Part shown: positions 16,196-24,301 of the stretch, piece after piece
How the letters are laid out: every line of letters begins with the position of its first letter
How positions within the stretch are numbered: the stretch's first letter is position 1
DNA from: Lachnospiraceae bacterium
Lineage (GTDB): Bacteria; Bacillota; Clostridia; Lachnospirales; Lachnospiraceae
Direction: 5' to 3'
Assembly: GCA_910576125.1 (NCBI GenBank)
Contig: CAJTHM010000019.1
Span: forward strand, 1-64,000
DNA length: 64,000 nt
Notes under the pieces: generated by a model
Database searches by the model: none
What the model was told of the DNA's origin: nothing
Seen by the model: the letters and a program-made list of their open reading frames with translations, nothing else
Translations under genes and position numbers: made by a program

Positions 16196-17404
16196 ATGGC
16201 TGATACAGCACAGATAGAGGAGATTGTAAAACAGGTGCTTGCCAGTATGTCCGGCACAGTCAGTGCGGCGCCTGCGGCTAAAAGCGCAGGGAATGGCGCC
16301 ATTCCGAAGACGGCCCATGTGGCAATGCTGACAAGTCTGGAGCATTTTGATGTAAAAGAGTTTCCCATGCCGGAAGTGGGCGATGACGATATTCTGGTAA
16401 AGGTGGAGGGATGCGGCGTCTGCGGCACGGACGCCCATGAGTTCAAGAGAGATCCTTTCAGCCTGATACCGGTTGCTCTGGGCCATGAGGGCACCGGCGA
16501 GATCGTGAAGATGGGCAAGAACGTGAAGAAGGACAGCGCGGGCAAGGATCTGAAGCTTGGTGACAAGGTAGTTACCTGCATGATCTTCAAGGACAACCCG
16601 GACATCACCATGTTCGACTTGAACAAGCAGAACGTGGGCGGCGCGGACGTATACGGACTTCTTCCCGATGACGATATCCATCTGAACGGATGGTTTTCTG
16701 ACTACATCCTGATCAGAGGAGGTTCTACCGTATTTAATGTAAGCGACCTGGATCTGTATTCCAGAGTGCTGATTGAGCCCTGCGCGGTGCTGATTCATGC
16801 GGTAGAGCGGGCCAAGAGCACGGGAATCCTGCGTTTCAACAGCAGAGTGGTGGTACAGGGCTGCGGCCCCATCGGCCTGATTTGTATCGCGATTCTGCGC
16901 ACCATGGGCATCAACAAGATCGTAGCGGTGGACGGAGAGCAGAAGCGCCTTGACTTCGCAAAGGAATTGGGAGCCTCGGATTCCGTGAACTTTAAGGATC
17001 ACAAGGGCATCGAGGCATTGTCCGCGGCGGTTGCCGAGAAGTGCGACGGCCATCTGGCGGATTTCGCTTTCCAGTGTACCGGATCCCCGGCGGGACATTC
17101 CAATATCTATAAGTTCATCCGCAACGGCGGCGGGCTTTGCGAGCTGGGATTCTTCATCAACGGCGGTGATGCCACCATCAATCCGCATTTTGATATCTGT
17201 TCCAAGGAAATTACCACCGTGGGAAGCTGGGTGTACACCCTGAGGGATTATGCCACCACATTTGATTTCCTCAAGAGCGCGAAGAAGATGGGACTTCCCA
17301 TGGATAAGCTGATTACCCACACCTATCCGCTGGAGGAAATCAACGAGGCGCTGAAGACCAATCTGGCTATGACGGGCTTAAAGATTGCTATCATAAATAA
17401 GTAG
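16196..17404 (+). CDS. zinc (MDR) alcohol dehydrogenase with N-terminal encapsulation peptide
   Basis: Likely propanol dehydrogenase and/or lactaldehyde reductase. 402 aa. Residues 1-18 (ADTAQIEEIVKQVLASM) are an encapsulation helix, with an Ala-rich linker to about residue 40. Catalytic-zinc Cys in GCGVCGTD and His/Glu in GHEGTGEI; the Rossmann motif is VVVQGCGPIGLI. The four-Cys structural zinc lobe is not seen. It differs from the iron-dependent PduQ of classical Pdu loci. RBS AAAGGAG; 12 bp after pduP. Confidence 0.9.
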   Translation: MADTAQIEEIVKQVLASMSGTVSAAPAAKSAGNGAIPKTAHVAMLTSLEHFDVKEFPMPEVGDDDILVKVEGCGVCGTDAHEFKRDPFSLIPVALGHEGTGEIVKMGKNVKKDSAGKDLKLGDKVVTCMIFKDNPDITMFDLNKQNVGGADVYGLLPDDDIHLNGWFSDYILIRGGSTVFNVSDLDLYSRVLIEPCAVLIHAVERAKSTGILRFNSRVVVQGCGPIGLICIAILRTMGINKIVAVDGEQKRLDFAKELGASDSVNFKDHKGIEALSAAVAEKCDGHLADFAFQCTGSPAGHSNIYKFIRNGGGLCELGFFINGGDATINPHFDICSKEITTVGSWVYTLRDYATTFDFLKSAKKMGLPMDKLITHTYPLEEINEALKTNLAMTGLKIAIINK

Positions 17405-17500
17405 CATCTGAGACGAAAAGTGACGGATTGACACTAATCCGACTGTATCTGGACGATATAATGAACATCACCATGTGCAATCGGGGAAGCGAGGAGATGA

Positions 17501-17887
17501 ATGGAAGGAAAGAATTCCATAGAAGAAGTGGATTCCATAGGAGAAATGAATTCCATAGAAGAAAAGAAGTCCGAGGAAGAAGCGGTAGGGCTGTTGGAGG
17601 TATACGGACTGACCTGCGCGTTCCTTGCGGCCGACGCGGGCTGTAAGGCGGCTGACGTGAGGCTGGAGACCTTTGACAAAAACAAACCCGCGAATGCGGA
17701 TGCGCTGCCGGTGCCTTTGCTGGTGACAGTGAAGTTCCGGGGAAGCGTAGCGGCGGTGGAGGCTGCCATGGAGGCAGGCGAGCAAAAAGCAAAATCCCTC
17801 ACCGGCGTGGTGCAGCGTCACATCATCCCGAGGCCTACCGGGGACACAGAGAAAATGTTGAAGATAAGCGCTTTTGACAAGAATTAA
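17501..17887 (+). CDS. BMC-H shell protein with repetitive N-terminal extension
   Basis: 128 aa. The BMC domain starts at about residue 29 (AVGLLEVYGLTCAFLAADAG) and ends with VVQRHIIPRPTGD. The first 28 residues are acidic and encoded by three 18-bp tandem repeats ((N/D)SI(E/G)E(V/M/K)). An alternative start at Met16 would remove most of the extension, but GAGGAG lies just before the first Met. BMC-H proteins form the hexagonal shell facets. It is set 96 bp after the alcohol dehydrogenase. Confidence 0.88.
   Translation: MEGKNSIEEVDSIGEMNSIEEKKSEEEAVGLLEVYGLTCAFLAADAGCKAADVRLETFDKNKPANADALPVPLLVTVKFRGSVAAVEAAMEAGEQKAKSLTGVVQRHIIPRPTGDTEKMLKISAFDKN
17514..17567 (+). repeat. three 18-bp tandem repeats in a shell gene
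   Basis: ATTCCATAGAAGAAGTGG and two imperfect copies run end to end (17514-17531, 17532-17549, 17550-17567). They lie in the coding region for the N-terminal extension of the shell protein; being 18 bp, copy-number change keeps the frame. Confidence 0.8.
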
Positions 17888-17931
17888 AATGAAATGACGA
17901 TTCATGACAGGCAGAATGAAAGGAGATTATT

Positions 17932-18207
17932 ATGGCACAGGAAGCATTGGGAATGGTAGAAACAAGAGGTCTGACGGCGGCGATTGAGGCAGCCGATGCG
18001 ATGACCAAGTCCGCAGAGGTATCTCTGGTGGGCACGGAGAAGATCGGTTCCGGACTGGTAACGGTTATGGTACGCGGCGATGTAGGCGCTGTCAAGGCTT
18101 CCGTGGAGAGCGGTTCCGCAGCAGCAAGCCGCCTTGGCGAACTGGTGGCAGCACATGTCATCCCCAGACCGCACAGCGACGTAGAGAAGATTCTGCCGAA
18201 GATTTGA
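17932..18207 (+). CDS. BMC-H shell protein, PduA/EutM type
   Basis: 91 aa, a single BMC domain: ALGMVETRGLTAAIEAADAM, with the pore-loop region GTEKIGSGLVTVMVRGDVGA. A major facet hexamer. Nearly identical in layout to the protein at 18766, so this is a recent paralogue pair. RBS AAGGAGA. Confidence 0.95.
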   Translation: MAQEALGMVETRGLTAAIEAADAMTKSAEVSLVGTEKIGSGLVTVMVRGDVGAVKASVESGSAAASRLGELVAAHVIPRPHSDVEKILPKI

Positions 18208-18223
18208 GCGGGAAACATAATTG

Positions 18224-18290
18224 TACTCACGGGCGATTAAATTGCCACGATGTCCCTGATATCTTTCTCTCGTGAGTCGGGTTGCTTGGA
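18224..18290 (+). other. intergenic hairpin between shell genes
   Basis: ACTCACG (near 18224-18230) and CGTGAGT (near 18273-18280) can pair around a ~45-base loop between two shell genes. There is no T-run, so an mRNA-processing or stability element is more likely than a terminator; this is inference. Confidence 0.35.
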
Positions 18291-18330
18291 AAATTTCAGT
18301 GATCTTCAGTATAAGTAAAGGAGCCGGCAA

Positions 18331-18669
18331 ATGAGCAGTATATCATTGGGCTTTATCGAGATTTCAGGCGTGGTTGCCGCCATAGATGCCCTGGACATCA
18401 TGTGCAAGACATCCGGCGTGGAACTGGCCACATGGGAGAGGAAACTGGGCGGAAGGCTGGTCACCATCGTAGTGAGGGGCGACGTGGCGTCCGTGACGGA
18501 GGCGGTGGAGACAGCAGCGGCCAAGGCAATCAAGAGGCCCGTGGCCAGCGGGGTCATCGCCAATCCCCATGAAGAAATCGTCAGACTCGTGAACCTGAGC
18601 GCAAGCCGGTTCATGAAAGCGGATGGGCAGGCAGGTGCGCTTGACGCGAGGACCATTCAGGAAGTTTGA
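18331..18669 (+). CDS. BMC-H shell protein with short C-terminal tail
   Basis: 112 aa. BMC domain about residues 5-85 (LGFIEISGVVAAIDALDIM; LVTIVVRGDVASVTEAVE), diverged from the PduA-like pair. It is followed by about 25 residues with ASRFMKADGQAG, no known domain. RBS AAAGGAG. Probably a minor facet protein with a different pore. Confidence 0.9.
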   Translation: MSSISLGFIEISGVVAAIDALDIMCKTSGVELATWERKLGGRLVTIVVRGDVASVTEAVETAAAKAIKRPVASGVIANPHEEIVRLVNLSASRFMKADGQAGALDARTIQEV

Positions 18670-18765
18670 TTCAGACAGGATAATGAAACTAAAAACGGTT
18701 TCGAAGCGGAGGTGTCAGAAAGGCGCCGCAGCGGAGAGACAGAATTGGAATCAGGAGGAAAAGAA

Positions 18766-19044
18766 ATGGCACAGGAAGCATTAGGAATGGTGGAAACAAG
18801 AGGTCTTGTAGCTGCGATCGAGGCAGCTGACGCAATGTGCAAGGCGGCAAACGTGAGCCTTGTGGGCACCGAGAAAATCGGTTCCGGACTGGTGACCGTA
18901 ATGGTGCGCGGCGATGTAGGAGCCGTGAAGTCTTCCGTAGAAGCTGGCGCCTCCAGCGCGTCCAAGCTCGGCGAGTTGGTAGCTACCCATGTAATTCCCA
19001 GGCCTCATACCGATGTTGAGATGATTCTTCCCAAGGCGAAATAA
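18766..19044 (+). CDS. BMC-H shell protein, PduA/EutM type (second copy)
   Basis: 92 aa from ATG 18766 (SD AGGAGG); the frame is open back to 18712 but has no better start. ALGMVETRGLVAAIEAADAM and GTEKIGSGLVTVMVRGDVGA are as in the gene at 17932, with differences such as AMCKAANVS for AMTKSAEVS. Duplicate facet hexamer. Confidence 0.95.
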   Translation: MAQEALGMVETRGLVAAIEAADAMCKAANVSLVGTEKIGSGLVTVMVRGDVGAVKSSVEAGASSASKLGELVATHVIPRPHTDVEMILPKAK

Positions 19045-19092
19045 GGAAAGTTGTCTGGAGGAAGACTTCCTCCGGCAGATTTGGAGGAGAAT

Positions 19093-19740
19093 ATGGAACA
19101 ACAGACTGTTGAGATGATCACGCAGATGGTGCTTCAGACCATAGGCAGAATGGAAGAAAAGACAGGCGGCTATCAGGTGCCGGTGGGCGTGTCCGCAAGG
19201 CATATCCACCTGACGCAGGAGCATGTGGAGGCTCTGTTCGGCGAGGGTTATCATCTGACGAAGAAAAAGGACCTGATGGGCGGCCAGTACGCCTGCAACG
19301 AGACTGTGACCGTGGTGGGGATAAAGCTGCGGGCCATTGAGAACGTGCGGGTCTTAGGGCCCGTCAGAAAGGCCTCCCAGCTGGAGATATCCGCTACGGA
19401 TGCCATGAAGCTGGGCGTGGCGGCTCCTATCCGGGAGTCCGGCAACGTGGCGGGCAGCGCTCCCATAGCCGTGGTAGGCCCGAAAGGCGTCGTCTACCTG
19501 AAAGAGGGCTGCATCATAGCCATGCGGCATATCCATATGTCACCGGCTGACGCAATGGCTGCAGGAGTCGCGGACGGCGATATCGTTTCCGTGAAAGCGG
19601 ACAACGAGAGAGGTACCGTATTCAATCAGGTGAAAATCCGTGTGAACGACAGCTTCACACTGGAGATGCATATCGACACGGACGAAGCCAATGCCAGCAA
19701 GATCAAGACCGGCGATATGGTGACAATCATCAGACAATAG
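19093..19740 (+). CDS. pduL: phosphate propanoyltransferase PduL with encapsulation peptide
   Basis: Converts propionyl-CoA and phosphate to propionyl-phosphate and frees CoA inside the shell. 215 aa from ATG 19093 (SD GGAGGAG). Residues 1-19 (EQQTVEMITQMVLQTIGRM) form the encapsulation helix. The zinc-binding sites of the two PduL barrels are visible in VSARHIHLTQEHVEALFG and AMRHIHMSPADAMAAG. Product phosphate is presumably used by acetate/propionate kinase outside the window. Confidence 0.95.
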   Translation: MEQQTVEMITQMVLQTIGRMEEKTGGYQVPVGVSARHIHLTQEHVEALFGEGYHLTKKKDLMGGQYACNETVTVVGIKLRAIENVRVLGPVRKASQLEISATDAMKLGVAAPIRESGNVAGSAPIAVVGPKGVVYLKEGCIIAMRHIHMSPADAMAAGVADGDIVSVKADNERGTVFNQVKIRVNDSFTLEMHIDTDEANASKIKTGDMVTIIRQ

Positions 19741-19872
19741 AATGTACGCCTGGCGGGAATCTATTGTCATGGATAAGATGGGCTGCGAAAGCAGCCATTG
19801 CGGCATAAATCCGGCCGGCGGGGCGGGAAATCCGCTCTGCCGGCAGCTTTTACGTCCGATGGGGGATTGGAA

Positions 19873-20121
19873 ATGGTTGTAGGCAAGGTAATAGGGAGCA
19901 TCGTCTCTACCCGAAAGAGCGAGAATCTGGTAGGGAACAAGTTCATGATTATAGAGCCGCTTGCGGAGATGGCCGCCGGAGCCGGGCGCTTTGTGGCAAT
20001 CGACAATATAGGCGCGGGCATCGGGGAGACGGTCCTGGTGGCCACAGGAAGCGCGGCGCGCGTAGGAATGGAGAATGCGCCTGTGGATGCGGCCATTGTC
20101 GGAATCGTGGACGAAAATTAA
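19873..20121 (+). CDS. BMC-P pentameric vertex protein (EutN/CcmL)
   Basis: 82 aa from ATG 19873 (SD GGGGG). VVGKVIGSIVSTRKSENLVG and VAIDNIGAGIGETVLVATGSAAR are the EutN/CcmL signature. Forms pentamers that cap shell vertices. The preceding 130-base gap contains two GC-rich hairpins (around 19780-19797 and 19820-19852), the second followed by CTTTT, which may attenuate the transcript. Confidence 0.95.
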   Translation: MVVGKVIGSIVSTRKSENLVGNKFMIIEPLAEMAAGAGRFVAIDNIGAGIGETVLVATGSAARVGMENAPVDAAIVGIVDEN

Positions 20122-20224
20122 CGGCGCAGCGTTTGGGACAGGTATGAAACAGGCCATCCGTGGAAGAGAGAATCTTCCATGAGATGAACAGAGAAGTGGT
20201 ATTTCTATAGAAAAGAGGCATTTC

Positions 20225-21568
20225 ATGGAGATGCAGGATTTGAAGCAGATTTTGCAGGAGAGCGGCATTGTCGGTGCCGGAGGCGCCGGCTTTCCTACTT
20301 ATGCGAAATTAGATGAAAGGGCGGAGGTCATTCTGATGAACTGCGCCGAATGCGAGCCGCTTTTAAAGCTCCACAGACAGCTTTTAGAGCAGCGCGCGGA
20401 AGAGATTCTGGAGACCTTTGACGGCATTGCCCGGACTGTGGGGGCAAAGGAGGCTGTCATCGGCATTAAAAGAGAATATAAAGCCGCCGTCAGGGCGATT
20501 GAAAGATACATAGACGCATATCCGAACATGCGTATACAGCTTTTAGACAGCGCATACCCTATGGGGGATGAGGTGGTGCTCATCTACGAGGCCACAGGGC
20601 GGGTCATCCGGCCGGGCGGACTTCCCATTGAGGAGGGCGTGGCTGTCTTCAATGTGGAGACAGTCTATAATGTATACCGGGCTGTCAGGCATAATACTCC
20701 GGTCATCGACAAGCTGGTGAGCGTGGTGGGCGAGGTAGAGAGCCCGATTACCGTGCGCGTGCCCATCGGCGCGTCCATCGGGGACGTGGTGAGCTGCGCA
20801 GGGGAAATCAAGGTAAAGGATCCCGCCTATCTGGTGGGCGGGCCCATGATGGGAAATCTGGCCACGGACAGCGATGTGGTGACGAAGACTACCAATGCGA
20901 TTATCGTGCTGGACAAAGGGCACAACCTGATACAGCGCAAGAACAGGAACGCTGCCATAGATCTGAACCGGGCGGCTGCCTCCTGCTGTCAGTGCGAGAC
21001 CTGTACCAGCCTCTGCCCGCGCCATGCGCTGGGGCACCCGATCGAGCCCCATAAATTCATGCGCAGCGCCGCCAACAGGGACTTTCAGGATACCAATGTG
21101 TTCCTGAATACATTTTTCTGCAGCTCCTGCGGACTGTGCGAGAATTTCTCCTGTCCCCAGGGACTTTCGCCAAGAAGCCTGATCGCGGACTATAAGCTGG
21201 GCCTGCGGAAAGCCGGCGTGAAGCCGCCTGCGGATGTGAGGCCTGCACCCGTAAGGGCAGGCAGAGAGCACCGCAAGGCGCCGGAGGAGAGGCTGGAGGC
21301 AAGGCTGGGCCTGGCGAAATATAATGTGGACGCGCCCCTGCAGCCGGACGAATACTGGAAGGGGGAGCAGCAGATTCATAAGGTGAAGATCCTGCTTGGC
21401 CAGCATATCGGAGCGCCTGCAATAGCGGCGGTGGAAAAGGGAGAGCAGGTGGCCTGCGGGCAGTGCATCGCAAAGCCTGCCGGCGGTTTAAGCGTGGGCA
21501 TTCATTCCTCCGTGGATGGTGTCGTACAGGAGGTCACGGATAAATATATTTTGATTCTGCGCCGATAA
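20225..21568 (+). CDS. pduS: PduS-like flavin/iron-sulfur oxidoreductase (RnfC-related)
   Basis: 447 aa. The N-terminal SLBB/RnfC-like part has GIVGAGGAGFPTYAKL and GGLPIEEGVAVFNVET (FMN/NADH region). Two ferredoxin motifs follow, CCQCETCTSLCP and CSSCGLCENFSCP at about residues 258-312, and a C-terminal biotinyl-like fold. In B12 systems PduS reduces cobalamin; here there is no B12 enzyme, so it probably moves electrons between NADH and something else, plausibly via the PduT-like Fe-S shell protein encoded next. Confidence 0.92.
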   Translation: MEMQDLKQILQESGIVGAGGAGFPTYAKLDERAEVILMNCAECEPLLKLHRQLLEQRAEEILETFDGIARTVGAKEAVIGIKREYKAAVRAIERYIDAYPNMRIQLLDSAYPMGDEVVLIYEATGRVIRPGGLPIEEGVAVFNVETVYNVYRAVRHNTPVIDKLVSVVGEVESPITVRVPIGASIGDVVSCAGEIKVKDPAYLVGGPMMGNLATDSDVVTKTTNAIIVLDKGHNLIQRKNRNAAIDLNRAAASCCQCETCTSLCPRHALGHPIEPHKFMRSAANRDFQDTNVFLNTFFCSSCGLCENFSCPQGLSPRSLIADYKLGLRKAGVKPPADVRPAPVRAGREHRKAPEERLEARLGLAKYNVDAPLQPDEYWKGEQQIHKVKILLGQHIGAPAIAAVEKGEQVACGQCIAKPAGGLSVGIHSSVDGVVQEVTDKYILILRR

Positions 21569-21671
21569 GAGGAAGCGCATTATGGGCACGAAATAGGCGC
21601 AATGCCGGAAGACAGGGATGAAACGGCATATGGTTTATTGCAGGCGGCAATTGAATTAGGAGGTAAGAGCG

Positions 21672-22220
21672 ATGGGCAGGGCTTTGGGAATGATAGAATT
21701 CAAGACGGTCTCCACAGGCGTGACGGCAGCGGACGCCATGGTGAAGACGGCGGCTGTGGAGCTGGTGGAGGCGCAGACCGTATGCCCCGGCAAATATATT
21801 GCCCTGATTACAGGGGATTTGAGCGCAGTGGATGCAGCAGTGGAAACTGCCAAGGTGCAGTATGGGGAACAGCTGATTGACAGCTTCGTGCTGGGCAATC
21901 CCCATGAGGGAATCTTCCCTGCAATCTATGGGACCACCCATGTGGAGCATATCAGTTCCCTGGGAATCCTGGAGACTTTCGACGCCGCAGCCATCATCGT
22001 TGCGGCGGATGTGGCGGCTAAGACCTCGGAGGTGGAGCTGATCGAACTTCGTATCGCCAAGGGCATGTGCGGCAAGTCCTATGTGTTCCTGTGCGGGGAG
22101 GTATCGGCCGTGGAGGCGGCCATCTCAAAAGCCAGGGCCAGCGTAGCCGAGGGAGGCATGTATCTGGATTCCACCGTCATCGCCCATCCGGATCCGCAGA
22201 TTTGCAAGTCGATTCTGTAG
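21672..22220 (+). CDS. pduT: PduT-like tandem BMC-T shell protein with Fe-S site
   Basis: 182 aa, two BMC domains in tandem (ALGMIEFKTVSTGVTAADAM and SLGILETFDAAAIIVAADVA), forming pseudohexameric trimers. Cys38 in AQTVCPGKY matches the Cys that binds a [4Fe-4S] cluster at the trimer axis in PduT, so an electron-conducting pore is likely. RBS AGGAGG. It lies directly after the pduS-like gene, its usual partner. Confidence 0.92.
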   Translation: MGRALGMIEFKTVSTGVTAADAMVKTAAVELVEAQTVCPGKYIALITGDLSAVDAAVETAKVQYGEQLIDSFVLGNPHEGIFPAIYGTTHVEHISSLGILETFDAAAIIVAADVAAKTSEVELIELRIAKGMCGKSYVFLCGEVSAVEAAISKARASVAEGGMYLDSTVIAHPDPQICKSIL

Positions 22221-22374
22221 AAAAGGATAAAAATCAAGAGACACGAGTATGCAAACAGCCATATGAGCGGTTTCTCCGGCGCGGAGCAGGAAGTGCACAG
22301 GGAAACCGACGGACACAGATCTGGTATTTGGAACAGACTGCTGAAAAGAAAAAAGGACGGAGAGTGGGGCGCGG

Positions 22375-23163
22375 ATGCTGGCGGTAGAGCGCAGGAACCT
22401 GATTTTGGATAAACTTCAGAACGAGCGGAAAGTGGTGGTCAGCGAGCTGAGCACCCTGTTTGACGTCTCTGAAGAGACAATCAGACGGGATTTGGATAAG
22501 CTGGACAGGGAGGGCCTGGCCATCAAAAGCTACGGCGGCGCTGTCCTGAATGAGAATACGGGCATGGATATGCCTTTCAATGTGCGCAAGAAGCGCAACA
22601 TGAAAGCAAAGCAGGAAATCGCCGCGCTGGTGGCCGGCCTTGTGCAGGAGGGAGAGCATATTATCGTAGATCCCAGCACCACGGCTGTGGCAGTGGTGAA
22701 GGCGCTGAAGACCCGGAAGAAGCTGACTTTGATCACCAGTTCCATCGAAGTGCTGATAGAGCTTTCGGACGTGAGCGGATGGGAGGTCATCTGTACCGGC
22801 GGAACCTTGCGGGAGAATTATCTGACGCTGGTAGGCTCCAGGGCAGCGGATGTCATCAGTTCCTTTCAGGCGGACAAGGTGATTCTCTCCTGCAAGGGAC
22901 TGGACTTAGAGCGGGGTGTCACCGACGCCCATGAGGCACTTTCCCAGATAAAGCATACCATGCTGAAATCCGCCAGGCAGCGCATCCTTGCGCTGGACCA
23001 TACAAAATTTGGCAATGTAGCGTTTTCGCGAATCTGCGAGCTGTCCGATATCGACATGGTTGTGACGGATATCCGGCCGGAACAGAAGTGGATGGATTAT
23101 TTTGCGGAGAAAGGAATCGAATGTCTCTATGGCAGAGAAGAGAGCGGCGAAGAAAACAGATAA
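22375..23163 (+). CDS. DeoR-family transcriptional regulator
   Basis: 262 aa. N-terminal winged helix (RRNLILDKLQNERKVVVSEL, VSEETIRRDLDKL) and a C-terminal DeoRC sugar-phosphate sensor domain (GEHIIVDPSTTAVAV, LITSSIEVLI, CTGGTLRENYLTLVGS). Expected ligand: a sugar phosphate such as fuculose- or rhamnulose-phosphate. It likely controls the locus; the palindrome over the -35 box at 13249-13264 is a candidate operator. Its last 35 bases overlap the parA start, so the two are translationally linked. Confidence 0.9.
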   Translation: MLAVERRNLILDKLQNERKVVVSELSTLFDVSEETIRRDLDKLDREGLAIKSYGGAVLNENTGMDMPFNVRKKRNMKAKQEIAALVAGLVQEGEHIIVDPSTTAVAVVKALKTRKKLTLITSSIEVLIELSDVSGWEVICTGGTLRENYLTLVGSRAADVISSFQADKVILSCKGLDLERGVTDAHEALSQIKHTMLKSARQRILALDHTKFGNVAFSRICELSDIDMVVTDIRPEQKWMDYFAEKGIECLYGREESGEENR

Positions 23164-23962
23164 GGCGACAATAACCTTAGCTTTCGCTAATAACAAGGGC
23201 GGAAGCGGCAAGACCACCACCTGTGCCAACGTGGGCTATTCCCTGTCGGCACTGGGGAAGAGGGTGCTCCTGATTGACGGCGACATGCAGATGAACCTTT
23301 CCCTCTCTTTCTTTTCCGAGGAGGAAGTCCTGGGATTCGCCTCAGGGGACAGGAACCTGTACCTGGCCATGAAGAAAGAAGAGGACTTGTGGGACTATGT
23401 GGTGCACACGCCCTATGATAACCTGGACTTGATTCCTTCCTCCACGCTGATGAGCAGCATCGAGTACGACCTTTTCACCAAATGGCAGAGGGAACTGATT
23501 CTCTCCAGGAGCCTGGAGCGGCTGAAACGGGAGGGCGGATACGACTATATCCTGATCGACGCCCCGCCCACGCTGGGAGGCTGGGTCATGAACATCCTCT
23601 CCGCGTCCGATTACGTGATGCTGCCGGTGGAAGCCAGCCCCTGGGGACTGTTCGGCGTGGCTAACATGTTCGAGTTCCTGGAGCATGTGAAGAAACTGGC
23701 GCCGGGGCTGAACCTGCTGGGCGTGGTCATCACCAAGATGGACGCCAGGAAGAATTATGGCAGACAGACCCTGGAAGCCCTGCATGAATTTGAGGAAGTG
23801 AATGTGTTCCGGACTGTCATCCGTGTGGACAGCGAGATAGAGTGGGCCCAGGATAACTCCAAGCCCGTTATGGCACATAAAAAATCCGCCAGAAGCGCGG
23901 GAGAGTATCTGGAGCTGGCAAAGGAGGTAGAGGAATATGTCAGTGGGAGCAAGCAGCATTAA
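23129..23962 (+). CDS. ParA/MinD-family ATPase, McdA-like candidate
   Basis: 277 aa from ATG 23129. Deviant Walker A NNKGGSGKTTT with the ParA signature Lys, Walker A' LLIDGDMQMNL, Walker B YILIDAPPT. No N-terminal HTH, so it is a small ParA of the kind that positions cargo rather than a plasmid ParA with an autorepressor domain. No parB or parS is nearby. Its start lies inside the end of the DeoR gene and its end overlaps a small basic protein gene by 26 bases, so it belongs to the microcompartment operon. A role in spreading or segregating the compartments along the nucleoid, as McdA does for carboxysomes, is inference. Confidence 0.9.
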   Translation: MAEKRAAKKTDKATITLAFANNKGGSGKTTTCANVGYSLSALGKRVLLIDGDMQMNLSLSFFSEEEVLGFASGDRNLYLAMKKEEDLWDYVVHTPYDNLDLIPSSTLMSSIEYDLFTKWQRELILSRSLERLKREGGYDYILIDAPPTLGGWVMNILSASDYVMLPVEASPWGLFGVANMFEFLEHVKKLAPGLNLLGVVITKMDARKNYGRQTLEALHEFEEVNVFRTVIRVDSEIEWAQDNSKPVMAHKKSARSAGEYLELAKEVEEYVSGSKQH

Positions 23963-24206
23963 GAGGGCCGCCAAGACGGCTCAGGAAAAACCGGCCGCGA
24001 ATCCGGTGGATAAGCCGGAAGCAAAAACGAAATCAAAGCCAAAAGCCAAACCGGCAGAAACCCTGACAGCAGAGAAAAAAACAGAAGCGGAAAAGCCGGA
24101 GAATACAAAAGAAACGAAAAGAGAAAAAGAGGCAAAAAAGAGAGAGGCAAAAAGCGGCCATGAAGCCTATGGAATAGGTCAGCAGCTGCCGGTGCATCTT
24201 CTCTGA
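23937..24206 (+). CDS. lysine-rich disordered small protein, candidate ParA partner (McdB-like)
   Basis: 89 aa. GGAGG at 23923-23927 precedes ATG 23937, and the gene overlaps parA by 26 bases. About one fifth Lys (18 of 89) plus many Glu, Ala and Pro; residues 17-72 are low complexity and predicted disordered. The N terminus, SVGASSIKRAAKTAQ, is basic, like the ATPase-stimulating tails of ParB-type partners. The C terminus, HEAYGIGQQLPVHLL, is the only ordered-looking part and could dock on the shell. I know no family for it. Analogous to McdB in position and build, not by detectable similarity. Confidence 0.75.
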   Translation: MSVGASSIKRAAKTAQEKPAANPVDKPEAKTKSKPKAKPAETLTAEKKTEAEKPENTKETKREKEAKKREAKSGHEAYGIGQQLPVHLL

Positions 24207-24239
24207 AAACTGAATAGCGGTTTGCCCGGCGAAATAGGC

Positions 24240-24268
24240 TTGCCGATTCCCATAAAATCTGCTATAGT
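24240..24268 (+). promoter_or_regulatory. sigma-A promoter of the yqeY-like gene
   Basis: TTGCCG (24240-24245), 17-base spacer, TATAGT (24263-24268), 34 bp before the start at 24302. Confidence 0.6.
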
Positions 24269-24301
24269 GTAGAAAGCATGACAGAAAGGCGGAGAGAAGA
24301 T

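Noticed and set aside
19780..19852. hairpins before the vertex protein gene as a true terminator
   Set aside because: The strong stem is followed by only four T and the downstream genes clearly belong to the same operon; attenuation is possible but not supported enough to list separately.
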